Source: Druceiella hillmani
Lineage: Eukaryota > Arthropoda > Insecta > Lepidoptera > Hepialidae
Direction of reading: 5' to 3'
NCBI GenBank assembly: GCA_039881145.1
Contig: JAYKKI010000064.1
Span: 3,488,501-3,552,500 of the forward strand
DNA length: 64,000 bases
Position numbers and translations under genes: made by a program. The notes beneath the pieces were generated by a model that saw only the letters and a program-made list of their open reading frames with translations, ran no database searches and was not told the origin of the DNA. Below, in pieces: positions 1 to 11,753 of the stretch; position 1 is the stretch's first letter, and every line of letters starts with the position of its first letter.

Positions 1-477
1 TTTTAAACTAAAATTTTAAGATAGCTTGCCCCATATTTTAAAATCATCTAAAACCTTTGCCAGTTTCATTTCCGTGTTTTATATAATTTGTCATTAACGT
101 CTATTTAATAAATTCAAAATTTCTAAGTACCTAAAATACCTAAGTACATAAAATTCGTCATCAACTCTTGAACTGTAATATGTTACATAAATTACCACAT
201 AAAAATATAAACTGGCTTATGATCAAATCATACTAAAGTTATTATTTGGCCGATATAAAATTATAACTCTGACCTAGACACACAAAACATGTTAAAACAA
301 AGTTGGTTTATCAGACATTTAAAAGACAGGAGTAATAAGTAGATTGGTAGTCAGTAAAAACAAAGATTGGTAGTCAGTAAAAACAGTTGACAAAATATAT
401 TTATGGCTTAGTAGAAAAGAAACGGGAGTTTCAGTACCTAAAAATAAACTGTTCGTCAAAAATCACAGAACTTAGGT
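1..477. other. AT-rich flank, no gene seen
   Basis: No exon with chitin-binding cysteine spacing and no other coding signal was seen on either strand. A short direct duplication (agattggtagtcagtaaaaa) lies around 342-386. By position this should be intron of the chitin-binding gene, whose next exon must lie left of the window. Confidence 0.5.
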
Positions 478-1475
478 GAGTTCTGTTAATATTTAATATT
501 CATCTGATATAGGCCCATGATCATCACTTGTTCAGAACTCTTAAACAATCGAGAACTGTTAATATTTAATATTCATCTGATATTGGCCCATGATCATCAC
601 TTGTTCAGAACTCTTAAATAATCGAGAACTGTTAATATTTAATATTCAACTGATATTGACCCATGATCATCACTTGTTCAGAACTCTTAAACAATCGAGA
701 ACTGTTAATATTTAATATTCATCTGATATTGGCCCATGATCATCACTTGTTCAGAACTCTTAAACAATCGAGAACTGTTAATATTTAATATTCATCTGAT
801 ATTGGCCCATGATCATTATTTGTTCAGAACTCTTAAACAATCGAGAACTGTTAATATTTAATATTCATCTGATATTGGCCCATGATCATCACTTGTTCAG
901 AACTCTTAAACAATCGAGAACTGTTAATATTTAATATTCGTCTGATATTGGCCCATGATCATCACTTGTTCAGAACTCTTAAATAATCGAGAACTTTTAA
1001 TATTTAATATTCATCTGATATTGGTCCATGATCATCACTTGTTCAGAACTCTTAAATAATCGAGAACTGTTAATATTTAATATTCATCTGATATTGACCC
1101 ATGATCATCACTTGTTCAGAACTCTTAAACAATCGAGAACTGTTAATATTTAATATTCATCTGATATTGGCCCATGATCATCACTTGTTCAGAACTCTTA
1201 AACAATCGAGAACTGTTAATATTTAATATTCATCTGATATTGACCCATGATCATCACTTGTTCAGAACTCTTAAACAATCGAGAACTGTTAATATTTAAT
1301 ATTCATCTGATATTGGCCCATGATCATCACTTGTTCAGAACTCTTAAATAATCGAGAACTTTTAATATTTAATATTCATCTGATATTGGTCCATGATCAT
1401 CACTTGTTCAGAACTCTTAAATAATCGAGAACTGTTAATATTTAATATTCATCTGATATTGCCCCATGATTATCA
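478..1475. repeat. 73-bp tandem satellite, about 13-14 copies
   Basis: The phrase 'gagaactgttaatatttaat' recurs every 73 bp (for example at 551, 624 and 697) up to about 1475. Copies differ by only a few substitutions, such as c/t in 'ttaaa(c/t)aatcg' and ggccc/gaccc/ggtcc. The near identity indicates recent or homogenised expansion. Each unit contains a TGATCA palindrome. It lies in the intron after the last visible exon of the chitin-binding gene. Confidence 0.95.
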
Positions 1476-1781
1476 CATGTTGCAACACTTAAACAATCAT
1501 TTACAGAAAAGAATGTTTACGGTATGAAAAATCTTCCAAGAAAACTTGTTATTGTCTCCCAAATGGCAGATCGATTCTGCAGAAAAATGGTGCATATTCA
1601 CGTATATATTGATTTTTTGTAACATTTAGATTTTAAAATATTTTTATGTGATAACAAGCAGGTGTTAAAGAATTTTGTAGCAAACCTAATAATAAGAAAT
1701 AATTTTCGAAACATTTATAAACAAATATTTACGAAAAAGCAAAGAAGGCAAAGTTTATGATTGGCTTAATCAAATCCTTAC

Positions 1782-2018
1782 CCCTGTAACTGGGTTGAAC
1801 TCGTCAGTTGGACTACAGCTTAGTTCGTTGACTATTCCCAAGAGGCACCAGATAAACAGTTGACAATCAGTGGGGTGAGGAACATTCCCTATGAACCCAG
1901 GCGGGCAGATCTCTACAGGCTCTTCTGTAGTGCTCTCTGTGGTAGTTGGATATTCTTCAGTACCGGTAGATGGTGGAGTGCCCATCGTACAACCGGAATT
2001 CGAAGGCAAATCACATTC
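1782..2018 (-). CDS. Chitin-binding (peritrophin-A/CBM14) protein, exon with domain 4 (exon D)
   Basis: This is an internal exon of a secreted chitin-binding protein transcribed right to left. It is 237 bp (79 codons) and phase 0 at both ends. The acceptor AG is at 2020-2019 and the donor GTAAGG starts at 1781. It opens with ECDLPSNSGC, which supplies Cys5 and Cys6 of the domain begun in the previous exon. A Thr/Glu-rich linker follows (PTTTESTTEE), then Cys1-Cys4 of a new CBM14 domain (IC...DC...FIWC...LSC). Cys5 and Cys6 of domain 4 must be in an exon beyond the left edge, so the gene is incomplete here. CBM14 domains bind chitin in peritrophic matrix and cuticle proteins. Whether this one is a peritrophin, a chitin-binding mucin or a cuticular protein analogous to peritrophins cannot be told from four domains. 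No catalytic (chitinase or deacetylase) domain is visible. Confidence 0.9.
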
Positions 2019-3603
2019 CTAAAGTAATTTTATTTTTATTAGAAAATTTATGTTATCTAAGGTAAAAATAATGTTTGACTTTGGTCTTGATATAAACAAT
2101 GTTGCTTTGCTTACTTTACTTGTTTTATTTTCTGTAGGTGTATATTTGAACCTAAGCATGAATTTAAAACAAATCAGCTCATAGTAAATTTATTTATAAT
2201 TAAAAAGCTATTATGAGCGTTTTTAAAACAAATTATTTTAAAATAGAGAACTATTTTCATATATTTCTTAATCTTAATACGAAAAATAAATTATCAAAAC
2301 TTTGCACGAACAATTAACGTCATATTTATTTAATTTTTGTTATATTTGAGTTAATTTATTCCTAAAATTCTTAAGCCAGGTTAACAACAATGATACAGCA
2401 ACATTCAGTTCTACCTTTTTACCAAAAGAGTACACAACCAGGACGTAAGGATATTTACTTCCAACTTCTTTACTCCACATATATTTATAAATAATTTCTC
2501 ACTCGAGGCCATCTTTTTTGAGTGATTTCTCAGGCTTTCCAGGTTTTCATGATATCTTATATTTCTAGCAAACAATATTAATGAGTACGTGCATAATATA
2601 AAGTATTTTCTTTCACATTTCCTCTATACGAATGGAGAAACTAAACTATCGCACAAAGATCAAAATATAATATTGGAAAAATTGTGACTAAAGAAAAGCA
2701 GTAACTGGTCCAAATATCATTTTACGCCATTTAAAAGTTCATTTTCATTAAGTGAACCGACATTCATATCTGACTTTATGACTCATTTACCTTTATAAAT
2801 TCTCGCCAACTTGACACTTAGTAGGTTTTCCTGCTTTAATATATTTCTGGTAAATTATATTAAGAGAACTTAGATTATATAGAATAATTGTTTTGAAATG
2901 ACTATGCGACTGGAAAAAAACAATATATCGAAACAAGGTCAGTATATAACATTGCAAAAAATTTTCCAAAGAAAAATGGTAACAAGCCCAAATTTTTGGC
3001 TTTTCAGAAATATAATTATTTTACCATCAGTTATTTTAAAAATTTTAATATATCCAACCAGTACAGCAAGTGACAACAAGGATAAAGTTATGATACTTAA
3101 TCAGAAAAAAACTAGCATCGTTATTTTATATGGTCATTATTACCTTTTCAGACATACCCCATTAAATATCTGGTCAATATTTTTATTAACTTTTACCTTA
3201 GTTTATATCAAAACATACAGACGATATATACTTTTCTGCCACAATTTCACATTTCTGCAAAGTATATTAATCCAATATTTTGGCATTTACTTCTTCAGCA
3301 TCCAAGGTCCATCATATTTCATTAACGTTACTAAAAATTATCTTTTCAAAGGATTTCTCCTCCATAAATAATTATTCAAAGGATTTCTCCTTGTTACGTA
3401 AAAGAATAAACTTATTCACCTAAATTACCTTCAAATTGGTTTTGCAGTCTTCACTAATACCAAGCAACACTTCCAGTATGTCAATTAACCAACGAGGACT
3501 TTCACACATTTTTTTAAAGTTTGCTCAATTACACATTTGTATCAATACTACGTACTTGTTACTTACATTTAGAGGAAGTAAAGTATTTATTCTGTATACT
3601 CAC
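2019..3603 (-). other. Intron 3 of the chitin-binding gene
   Basis: This interval lies between donor GTGAGT (starting at 3603) and acceptor AG (2020-2019). It is AT-rich. A 157-codon reading frame at 2898-3371 on the plus strand has no recognisable domain and its composition matches the surrounding non-coding DNA, so I do not call it a gene. Confidence 0.8.
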
Positions 3604-3906
3604 ACCCAAATCTGCATTGAAGTATTTGCCATCGCTACACTCGTTCAAAACTAGAACACCAGAAGTGCAGACGTAGAATAAGGAACAGTTCCATGCGTGT
3701 GGCTTCGTCTGAAATACCGATCCATCGACGAGGCATTCCGGATCCGGATCGGTTTCAGGTTCTTCAGGCTCCTCTGTCACAGCGGGTGGTGGCGCTTCGG
3801 TCGTTGTTGTTGTCGTTGTTGTAGTTGTCGTCGTTGTGGTAGTTGTTGTCGTAGTGCTAGTTGATGAAGTAATGGTGCAACCGGCTCTCTCCGGAAAGTC
3901 GCATGC
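3604..3906 (-). CDS. Chitin-binding (peritrophin-A/CBM14) protein, exon with Thr-rich linker and domain 3 (exon C)
   Basis: This internal exon is 303 bp (101 codons), phase 0 at both ends, with acceptor AG at 3908-3907 and a strong donor GTGAGT beginning at 3603. It begins ACDFPERAGC, giving Cys5 and Cys6 of domain 2. A run of almost uninterrupted threonines follows, encoded by mixed ACA/ACT/ACG/ACC codons, then an acidic Pro/Glu/Asp stretch (about residues 40-56). The third CBM14 domain follows (EC...NC...FYVC...NEC). The Thr run is a typical O-glycosylation, mucin-like linker, as seen in insect intestinal mucins and peritrophins, so secretion into the gut lumen or cuticle is a reasonable inference. 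Cys spacing (x15, x5, x9, then x12 and x7 across the splice) matches the family. The exon is clearly GC-richer than its flanks. Confidence 0.92.
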
Positions 3907-4581
3907 CTGTCATTATTTGTAAGCATACTTTTTAATTCAACGTTTTTAATTAAGTTAATGTTGACTTTATACATTTAATTATATATATGTTTATACACAC
4001 ACACACAGGCTAAATTTTTTCTTAAGATATTTTTTCATCGGACTGAGTTTTCCTTATTATTCTAAACGTAAAATATGTTTACTGAATTCGAAAAAACCCT
4101 ATCATTTTCGAGAAAACTCAACCTTCATATTCCAAAGAAAAAAATAAATTTTTGATCATAATATCACTTCAATACATTTATTAAATCGAATCCTACTTTA
4201 GCAAGAAAGAAAGTTTAAAACCTCAGTGAAAGCTATTTTCCAAAATTAAATACTATTAATGAGATCATCCATGATTTTAATTACACATTTTTATCCCTGT
4301 AGAGGAATATTGCAAGCAAACACACGTTAGGGTTATTAAAATATTGCAGTACTTATAATAAACTTAGCAGGTTAGTAAACACAAATACTATTTAATTTTT
4401 CACAATTAAATGGAACTACCTGATGCTTTACCATGACCTAGATTTCGTTGTATTACAACATCTTCAGGTGGGTAAATTGTACAGAACTTTACAAATATTT
4501 TAATAAAGTAAAATAAAATAAAAATAAAATTAAATAAAACTACGTGATGTAGTATTACTTCTACTTTCTTTAAATTCTTTA

Positions 4582-4622
4582 CCATGACCTAGGTTTCGTT
4601 GTATTACAATATCTTCAGGTGG
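4582..4622 (-). ncRNA. Hammerhead ribozyme core, type I, partly decayed
   Basis: On the minus strand the order is CCAC, CUGAAGA, a small stem-loop, GAAA, then CC-UA-GG closing on the cleavage triplet GUC. All catalytic core bases are present. Decay shows in stem II (AUUG opposite CAAC) and in the first stem-I pair, because AUGG rather than GUGG follows GUC. Confidence 0.6.
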
Positions 4623-4734
4623 CCTATTAGCAAAAAATTAATATATTTGGCGTTAATTTTGTAGAAATTCGTTATTCACAATTAAATGAAACTACGTGAT
4701 GTAGTATAGTAGCAAAGATATCTTTGCTAATAGC

Positions 4735-4775
4735 CCACCTGAAGATGTTGTAATACAACGAAACCTATGTCGTGG
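4735..4775 (+). ncRNA. Hammerhead ribozyme core, type I, stem III damaged
   Basis: CUGAAGA and CGAAA are intact, with stem II GUUG/CAAC and stem I CCAC/GUGG. An outer stem I is also possible: UCUUU just upstream pairs with AAAGA downstream. Stem III, already only three pairs in this family, reads ACC-UA-UGU and so loses one pair. Cleavage in isolation is doubtful. Confidence 0.55.
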
Positions 4776-4896
4776 TAAAGAACTTAAAGAAAGTAGAAAT
4801 AATACTACATCACGTAGTTTCATTTAATTGTGAACATCGTGAGTTTATATTATTTTCTCTCATAAATAAAATACTCGACACCTGTGAGAAGTTGCC

Positions 4897-4959
4897 ATAA
4901 AAATAATAATATTAGTTATAACAATAATTTTTCGTTATAACTAATATTATTATTTTTAT
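4897..4959. repeat. Perfect 26-bp inverted repeat, 11-nt loop
   Basis: Arms 4897-4922 and 4934-4959 are exactly complementary and the spacer is 4923-4933. Composition is purely AT-rich. It matches the snap-back palindromes seen elsewhere in the window and no coding or RNA family is apparent. Confidence 0.9.
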
Positions 4960-7527
4960 TAGTATAATAGTTATAACAAATCATTACAAACACAATATTA
5001 ATCATAAAGTTATATTTTTTATTTTTTTATGTATTACGTTCTTTGTGTATCACTTGAGTTCCACAGTTAAATACTAATTCCTTATAATTTAATCACTTGA
5101 AATGACAGATGGATGGTCCATTTGTCCTTCCATCTGTCACAATCTCAAAGTTTCTACAGCTTCCCAGATAATTGGTAATAATTAACGCGACAATAATTAG
5201 AGAAAATATGATGTTTAATACCTTATTTTTTAAAATTCTATCAACTCCAACCTAGGTTTAACGATAAAAAGAAGGGATAGTATGATGCCAGTTAGCACAA
5301 GATAACGGAGAAGACGATAAAAGATACGAGGGAATAGTTCTAACGGAGATAGATGATGTTGCTTTTGAATCGACCACCGACTTACGCCGGCAAAAGTTGG
5401 TAGTTGTCAGCCCTCAACTCGCCACATGCAAAAATCGTTCGTCGTATTTACCTCCCATACTTATGTGCATCGAATTTCATAATTAGATATTTAATATAAG
5501 AATTTAAAATGAAATATAGCTAAACATTAAACTTTTTAGAGATAGCCTCCACAGACTTCCACTTCCCCCGAGGCATTAGATGTGAAATTTGTTTACATAA
5601 TATCGATACGATTGGAAAAAAGAAATCACTATGCTGACCATGTAATAAAAAATATTATTACTCTTCCCCTCATTTTTAATGGACGATACAAAAGTTTGCC
5701 ATTTTTGAAGGAAGGAACTCAGAAAAATCTTTGGATCAGTGAGGGAGACCGATGACTGTACTAGCGGATGACGGTGTACTGACGGGATAAAAACAAATTC
5801 ATTCAGGTTCTGTAAGTAATTGCGTCTAAGATGGGCGGATTGTCTAGAAAGAATTTCTATCATGCCAGATCTTTGTTAATTTTGTAATGCTATTTTTAGA
5901 CTTTTGTATTATTCTAGATGTTTTCGACTCACATCCTTCCTGATTATCAAATACGAATCCAAGGTGCACAGGTTGGCTTATTTTCTTCAAATTTTGTTTG
6001 AATTAGGAAGTGTGTTTCCTATGTTGAGTATACAAAAATAGGATACTATCTTCAAAACTGGATCGTGTAAAAATCATTATTTCTTCGAAAGCGTGTAAAA
6101 ATAATTTATTTTTAGTTTAAATATACAAATCTTTCAAAAACACAAAGTCAAGCTAAAATATTACAGATTACTGTTCTTAACAGAAAACCGCTCGACTACA
6201 ATAAAAATGGTTAGAAAACAAATTCGGAACAATTTTAATTATCATATTATTTGCATAATATTTTTTTAAATATTTAATGTTTTCATTTTAATATTTTTTT
6301 AAATATTTGTAATAAAAATATTGTATTTTTATATAAACACTTCATGATACTCTTAATATTAAAATGAATCCAACGATAAAACGATCCTCATTTGTGAATC
6401 TATCTCCTCACTACAGATTTCACTTTTGGATATGGTTTCATTTAAAAAAAATCGTATGGTTTCACTAAAAAAAATCTGTTAAATAAAACTAGAACACGGA
6501 CTACTAGGATTTTGTACATATTTAGGTACTTATAGGCTACATAGTATTTCTATTTACAAATAATAATTTTTCACAAATGATACATATTTCCCATTTACAA
6601 ATGGTACATACCATTAGGAAATATGTAATATTGGCGCCCAGAAGGAGAGCTTGAAACAATCTGTTTGAGAAAGCCAGGATCCACTGAGGACTATCGAGCC
6701 ACTGGTAATGATGGTGGTACATATTTCAAGAATTTTAAGATCTACGACAATCTCTCAGGAAAACTGTTTCCTGTAAATTTCTGAACAGATATCACTAATG
6801 CTGGACAGATATTTCATGATTTTTGATTCACCATTTTCAGAAATTTATAGAAATGCTCTATTATTACATATATTTAAAAATAATATTCTAAATATGCCAT
6901 TTAAAATGATGAGGAAAATATTTGTATATTTCTCAGAACAAGCCCTTTAAATTAAACCCAAAATTATATATAAAATTTAAAAAAGTTTTCTGTACTTTCT
7001 TTAACTCCTCTTGAATTCTTACGTGAATATTTTTAAGCAAGTTTGCCATTACAATATATGTGACTTAATAAGATGTATTACAATACCACATTTGAAATTT
7101 TTACATCCCAATTTTTCCGAGAAAATCGACTGTGATGGTTTTGTTATGCAGTTTGAGGTATGAAACTCAAAAAATACAAAATAAAAACTTTGTCTTTATT
7201 AAAAAGGACTTCTGTTATATTATTTAAAATATTTTTTTAATAAAAAGCTATTTTTTGATGCAAGTAACGATCGAGTTTATTACAAACACCGCAGCTGATC
7301 ACAAAGTCGTATTTTTTTTTGTTTACGTCAATTCTTTCGTCACTTTTGTTTGACAATATAATCTTCGCATACAATTAATTATGGTTCAATATCTCATATG
7401 CATGTCTTTCAAATGTGTAATTTTTCTTTTATCAACAAGAAGACCTTCTATTTATCAAAATTCCACATACCACATGTCAGCAGTACATTATCTAAAACGC
7501 GCGAATACACGAAATAACCAATGTTTA

Positions 7528-8105
7528 TTTGGATTTATTTAGTACGTAAATTCGAATGAAATCGATTATATATGAATAGAACCGATACCCCAACAGTATA
7601 CACGGAATTAAAAATAATTTTTTCGAGTACATATGTAGCCTGTAAAACTTTTTTATATAAATATATTGAGTGTTAACTATTGAGATATGTGTGGATGAAT
7701 ATGCCTTATTACCGTTTCATATTTGGATTTATTTAGTACGTACATTCGGATGAAATAGATGATTTATGAATGGAACCGATACCTTCACAGTATACACGGA
7801 CTTTAAAAAGTATTTTTACGAGTATATATGTTGCCTGTAAATGTTTTTTATATAAATATGTTGAGTGTTAATTATTGAGATATGTGTGGATGAATATGCC
7901 TTATTACCGTTTCATATTTGGATTTATTTAGTACGTACATTCGGATGAAATAGATCAGTTATGAATAGAACCGATACCCCAACAGTATACACGGACTTAA
8001 AAAAGTATTTTACGTGTACATATGTTGCCTGTAAATTTTTTTTAAATAAATATATTAAGTGTTAACTTGATTGAGATATGTGTGGGTGAATATGTCTTAT
8101 TACTA
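7528..8105. repeat. About 194-bp tandem repeat, three copies
   Basis: Units start with 'tttggatttatttagtacgt' near 7528, 7722 and 7917. They share 'gaaccgatacc', 'acagtatacacgga' and 'gagatatgtgtgg'. The last unit runs into the dispersed repeat at 8050-8235, and the unit's end equals that repeat's start, so the array probably grew from one insertion of that element. Confidence 0.85.
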
Positions 8106-8235
8106 TTTTAAATTTCAAGTATCTACGTTAAGCAGTTTCTAAGGAAAAGGATGGGCTGATAAACAAGTTAGTGATCTCAGTAGGGTTCCGTTTTTTTTCT
8201 CTTTTGATTTATAAGGATCTAAAAAGGCATTGCGT
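8050..8235 (+). repeat. Dispersed 'gttccg' repeat, copy 1
   Basis: It contains the family's ordered landmarks: 'gagatatgtgtgg', 'ttattac', 'ttctaaggaaaa', 'agtgatctcagtagggttcc' and 'gttttttttctcttttga'. Related copies lie at 8820-8960, 16610-16740, 19080-19235, 19796-19950, 45505-45620, 47020-47190 and 57645-57790. Confidence 0.65.
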
Positions 8236-8322
8236 CTAAATTTGCCTAGATAATGATATATGCATATCGATAAGAATTGAATTTTATAAATACACGTTTT
8301 TATTTCCATTTCCTCATCCTAG

Positions 8323-8462
8323 AATCGTATCCATGAGTAATGAGAATCGTGACCTTCTTCACGGGAAACTTTTCTGGGTTGAGAAAAGTTCACCGGTCGT
8401 GCACAAGCCACTTCCCCGTGAACTTGTGCGCGACCGGTGGACTGAGCTGTATGAATTTACAG
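8323..8462 (+). other. Exon-like GC-rich block made of two abutting hairpins
   Basis: A pyrimidine tract and AG (8321-8322) precede this block and GTGAATAT (from 8463) follows, so it has the borders of an internal exon on the plus strand, opposite to the host gene. One frame is fully open (IVSMSNENRDLL... to ...WTELYEFTG). I do not recognise the peptide. Base composition is far GC-richer than the surrounding intron. The inside is highly structured. Arms 8367-8375/8382-8390 form a perfect 9-bp hairpin. Directly adjoining it, 8391-8407/8423-8439 form a 17-bp hairpin with one mismatch. 'ttcacggg' near 8359 is also complementary to 'cccgtgaa' in the second loop, allowing an alternative fold. It may be a nested-gene exon, a structured RNA or a transposon fragment. 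No neighbouring exon on the plus strand was found. Confidence 0.4.
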
Positions 8463-8819
8463 GTGAATATTTATTAGTTATAATTATTACAAAAATTTCT
8501 GAAACCAAATTTTTTGTATTTCGTTTTTATATGTTTTGTAGGAGCTCTTTTATTACGAGGTGATTTAAATTTTTAAATATGTATTTTTATTTTTACATCA
8601 AGGATCAACGGTGTTACGTTGTAAATGAATAGAGCAACAATTTTCAAATTATCTTAAGTGTTAATTAATGCATTTAAATATATGATTCATCGTTTTTTTT
8701 GGTCTTTACTTTGATCCGCTTTCTTTTACATCAGAAATTTAGAGCACTTTTTACAACATTTTTAACTCCTATAAAGAAATTTAATTTTTAAAAACAAATA
8801 AACAAAAAAATTATATTAA

Positions 8820-8960
8820 TTAGGATTCGGTATATCATTTTGTGTCCGTCTGTCGTCTCTCCCAGTTGATTTTCTCAGAGACTGTTTGACGTAGAAGCTT
8901 GCAAATATTAATCCGTATGTTAAGAAGTAGCTAACACTTTGAAATATTAATAAGGAAATT
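8820..8960 (-). repeat. Dispersed 'gttccg' repeat, copy 2
   Basis: Reverse-orientation copy with 'gtccgtctgtc', 'gattttctcagagact' and 'gacgtagaagcttgcaa', matching the centre of the family. The ends are decayed. Confidence 0.55.
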
Positions 8961-9536
8961 TAACAAGACACAACATTTGTATCCCATTTTTTTTAGTTCA
9001 TATATTTTATGTGTTCATAAATTTAAAGTGGCATATTCTCAAAGAAATACGCCAAAATCTAATAGAAAACAATATGTGGACTAGAGAATTATAGGAAAAC
9101 TATAGTAATTTTTAGGTCTTTTAATTATTAAGAAATTTTCAATATATTTATGCTTGTGAAAGATGCACTGGGTAATACATTGATACGGTAAAAAATAGTA
9201 ATGACGGTTATAATTAGGGTGATAGAAACGCTTTGTACATTTAAATGTTCAAACTTTTATATTTACCATAAGTATATACAGAGTACCTTTATAGTGAGAG
9301 GGTACTCTACATTCTTATGTAGAATTACAAAAAAAACAAGTTTAGAACTATAATAGAATTCGCCAATGTTGCAGGAAACTACAACTATGATATTAGATGC
9401 CAAAATTTTTGTTATATTCAAGATAATATAAATATGTGCCCGCAATAACCTACATAAATATATAAAATATTATAAGGATACAAACTGTTACCTGACAAGT
9501 ATCCGGAGTATGAGTTCAAATACGAGTTTTTTTGCA

Positions 9537-9581
9537 ACATAGGAAAATGCTGCACAATGGATGTGCAGCATTTTCCTATGT
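9537..9581. repeat. Perfect 20-bp inverted repeat, 5-nt loop
   Basis: Arms 9537-9556 and 9562-9581 are exactly complementary around the loop atgga. The stem has mixed base composition, including 'aatgctgcaca', so it is not a by-product of low complexity. It could fold as a pre-miRNA-sized stem but is shorter than usual (about 45 nt in all). Confidence 0.9.
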
Positions 9582-10105
9582 AGTGGATTGAATTGATAGT
9601 GGAATGAATTGATAGTGGATTGAAAACGTGCAGATAACCTTCGAAAAATAGAACTAATGAGCATGTATTGAACTATGTCAAATGATAACTTCGATAGGTT
9701 AACCAAACTTCACTTGCCACAGGATTTTAAGTGCCTGTCTTGAAAAAGACCGTACCTAAAAGCGAGATACATAAGCAATGGGGTCAAGAGATCCTTAGTA
9801 AAAGAAACCTGGCCTTTTCGTATTTTATTGTTCTCTCAATCAGCGTACCATAAATCAACTTTTACACATTAATAATATTGAGTCAACTTGTGTAAAAATA
9901 TTTGCTTGAATCAAGAAAAGTTCAGAGTAATAATAATTATTTCCAATCACCATTTTTTGTTTGAATTTTTCACATTATTACCTTTGTTTCGTCAGAATAA
10001 AAAAAATTTCGATTCAATCTTTTTTTCTATAATAAATTTCGTCATAATTTTATTCCTGAAATCGTAAAATTAATATAGATTCATTATTATAATTACGTTA
10101 CAATT

Positions 10106-10220
10106 CACAATTAAATGAAACTACGTGATGCAGTATTATTTCTACTATATTTAAGTTCTTTACGACGACCTAGGTTTCGTTGTATTACAACATCTTCAGG
10201 TGGGATATTAGCAAAGAATA
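10106..10220 (-). repeat. Hammerhead-bearing element, single arm
   Basis: One arm of the family, from 'cacaattaaatgaaactacg' to 'gggatattagcaaaga'. The second, head-to-head arm is absent. Confidence 0.8.
10163..10203 (-). ncRNA. Hammerhead ribozyme core, type I, weak stem I
   Basis: All conserved core bases are present on the minus strand (CUGAAGA, CGAAA, GUC), with stem II GUUG/CAAC and stem III ACC/GGU. The sequence after the cleavage site is GUCG rather than GUGG, so the inner stem I has only two consecutive pairs before a C-C mismatch. Confidence 0.65.
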
Positions 10221-10689
10221 ACTCTTAGGAACATCCAACAGCATTTATATGTTTCAAACACACTAGCGGAAGCCGGGTCTGTGTGGGTTTTCCCACTGCT
10301 TGTATTAGTGAGTTTATTGTAGGGGAGCGGTGTAGGTTTTATTATATTTCCGAGAGTTATACGATATACCAGTATTTTAGTGAGGATAATAAGTTCAATT
10401 GTTGTTATTATATGAGGTTATACAATACAAATGTTCCGATGTATGTAATAAAATTAAATGGAAGTTATTATCGGTAATATATTTATACAAAAGCAAGGGC
10501 ATCTGAAAGTTAGAACTAGGTTAAACCACTAATTCTACACATCTCCAGTTTTATTTATTCATATATTTATTTCTTTATTTATTTATATATTTATTTTTTT
10601 TATATTTTTCAATATAATTACGTTAATTACATTAGTGGTATTGATATATAGTATAAACAAAGTTAAAAAAATGGTTTTGAAGTCCCAAT

Positions 10690-10960
10690 GTTAATTCCAA
10701 TGTTAATTCAATGTTAATTCCCTATTAAAGCGGTACTAATACAAGTTTTTGTTTATGGAATCTTTAAGGAAAGTGAACCATCGCACTGGAAATAAAAAAC
10801 TAATGTGACATCCAATGTTAATTCCCTATTAAAGCGCTACTGATACAAGTTTTTGTTTATGGAATCTTTAAGGAAAGTGAACCATCGCACTGGGAATAAA
10901 AAACTAATGTGACATCCAATGTTAATTCCGTATTAAAGCGGTACTAACACAAGTTTTTAT
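10690..10960. repeat. 104-bp tandem repeat, about 2.6 copies
   Basis: 'attccctattaaagcg' recurs at steps of 104 bp (about 10717, 10821 and 10925), each followed by 'acaagttttt' and 'gaaccatcgcactgg'. The left edge has a short stutter of 'aatgttaattc'. Confidence 0.85.
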
Positions 10961-11753
10961 TTATGATTCGATATAATACGTTATAACAAATAATGACGAT
11001 ATTCAAAACGTGTCAAGAAGATAAGGATTTGATTGATATAATTACGATTGTCGAGTTATCGCTTCTACGCGCTAAATATTTCTTTTTTAATTTCAGTTTC
11101 GCTTAAATGTTTATCACAAATACACTAATCCTTTAATAGCTGGAATAATTGTATAGTACATTGTTGTTGTAATAGTATAAAATTCTTCCGGATGCTTAAT
11201 CACGGCATTAGATTTACTATATAATACAACAAGTAGATTGTGTGTCTCCATATCCAACTTCATCCATCATTATGACTCTTCTGTGGTGTAATGCATATAT
11301 GTTTTTAGCAATCAAAGAACCGAAAGCAAATATTAATTTTGTGGTTTTTGTGTGGTAGTGAATACTAACTTCTAAAATGTTCACTGGTATTGTGCCGCTG
11401 TCAGGGTTTGAGAAGTTGCAAAAATGTATTTAAGTCTTGTTGTGCGAATTCGTGATTATGTGTCCTGATTTTAAAGGTTCTACGCGCTAAAGTGCAAAAT
11501 CGTACAAAATCGTATGGTACTAAATCCACACTTTATGGTAAATTTTACAATCACTTGATATGTGTTTCTTTGAAATGGTTTATGATTCTTTAGGCTCTTT
11601 GTACCTTTGCCTTATCTTAGTTCAAAATCAAGTATTGAGCCTTAAAACTGCACGTTCTTTATGCATCTATAACTTGATGGAGACTTTCTTTAGTGCACCA
11701 AGCCGTTGTGATAGTCTTTTGTCAACCTGAAAAAATAATGGCCAGAGGGCCTT

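Larger units (their letters stand above)
4401..4842. repeat. Cluster of hammerhead-bearing interspersed elements (three cores)
   Basis: This is a nest of the family seen again at 10.1, 35.5, 61.5 and 62.3 kb. Shared arm parts are 'cacaattaaatgaaac', the small palindrome 'actacatcacgtagt', 'tctactttcttta' and the ribozyme core. Cores lie at 4431-4472 (-), 4582-4622 (-) and 4735-4775 (+). The first has lost about 30 bp between the palindrome and the core, and the base after the predicted cleavage site is A, breaking the first stem-I pair. The left arm of the third has been deleted down to its outer end. Confidence 0.8.

Noticed and set aside
2898..3371. 157-codon open frame on the plus strand in intron 3
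   Set aside because: Composition equals the intron, no domain or signal is recognised, and it is antisense within a well-supported gene. Long frames rich in Ile/Tyr/Phe/Lys are expected by chance in such AT-rich DNA.
9537..9581. microRNA precursor
   Set aside because: The stem is only 20 bp with a 5-nt loop, too short for a normal animal pre-miRNA, and perfect complementarity suggests a recent palindrome instead.
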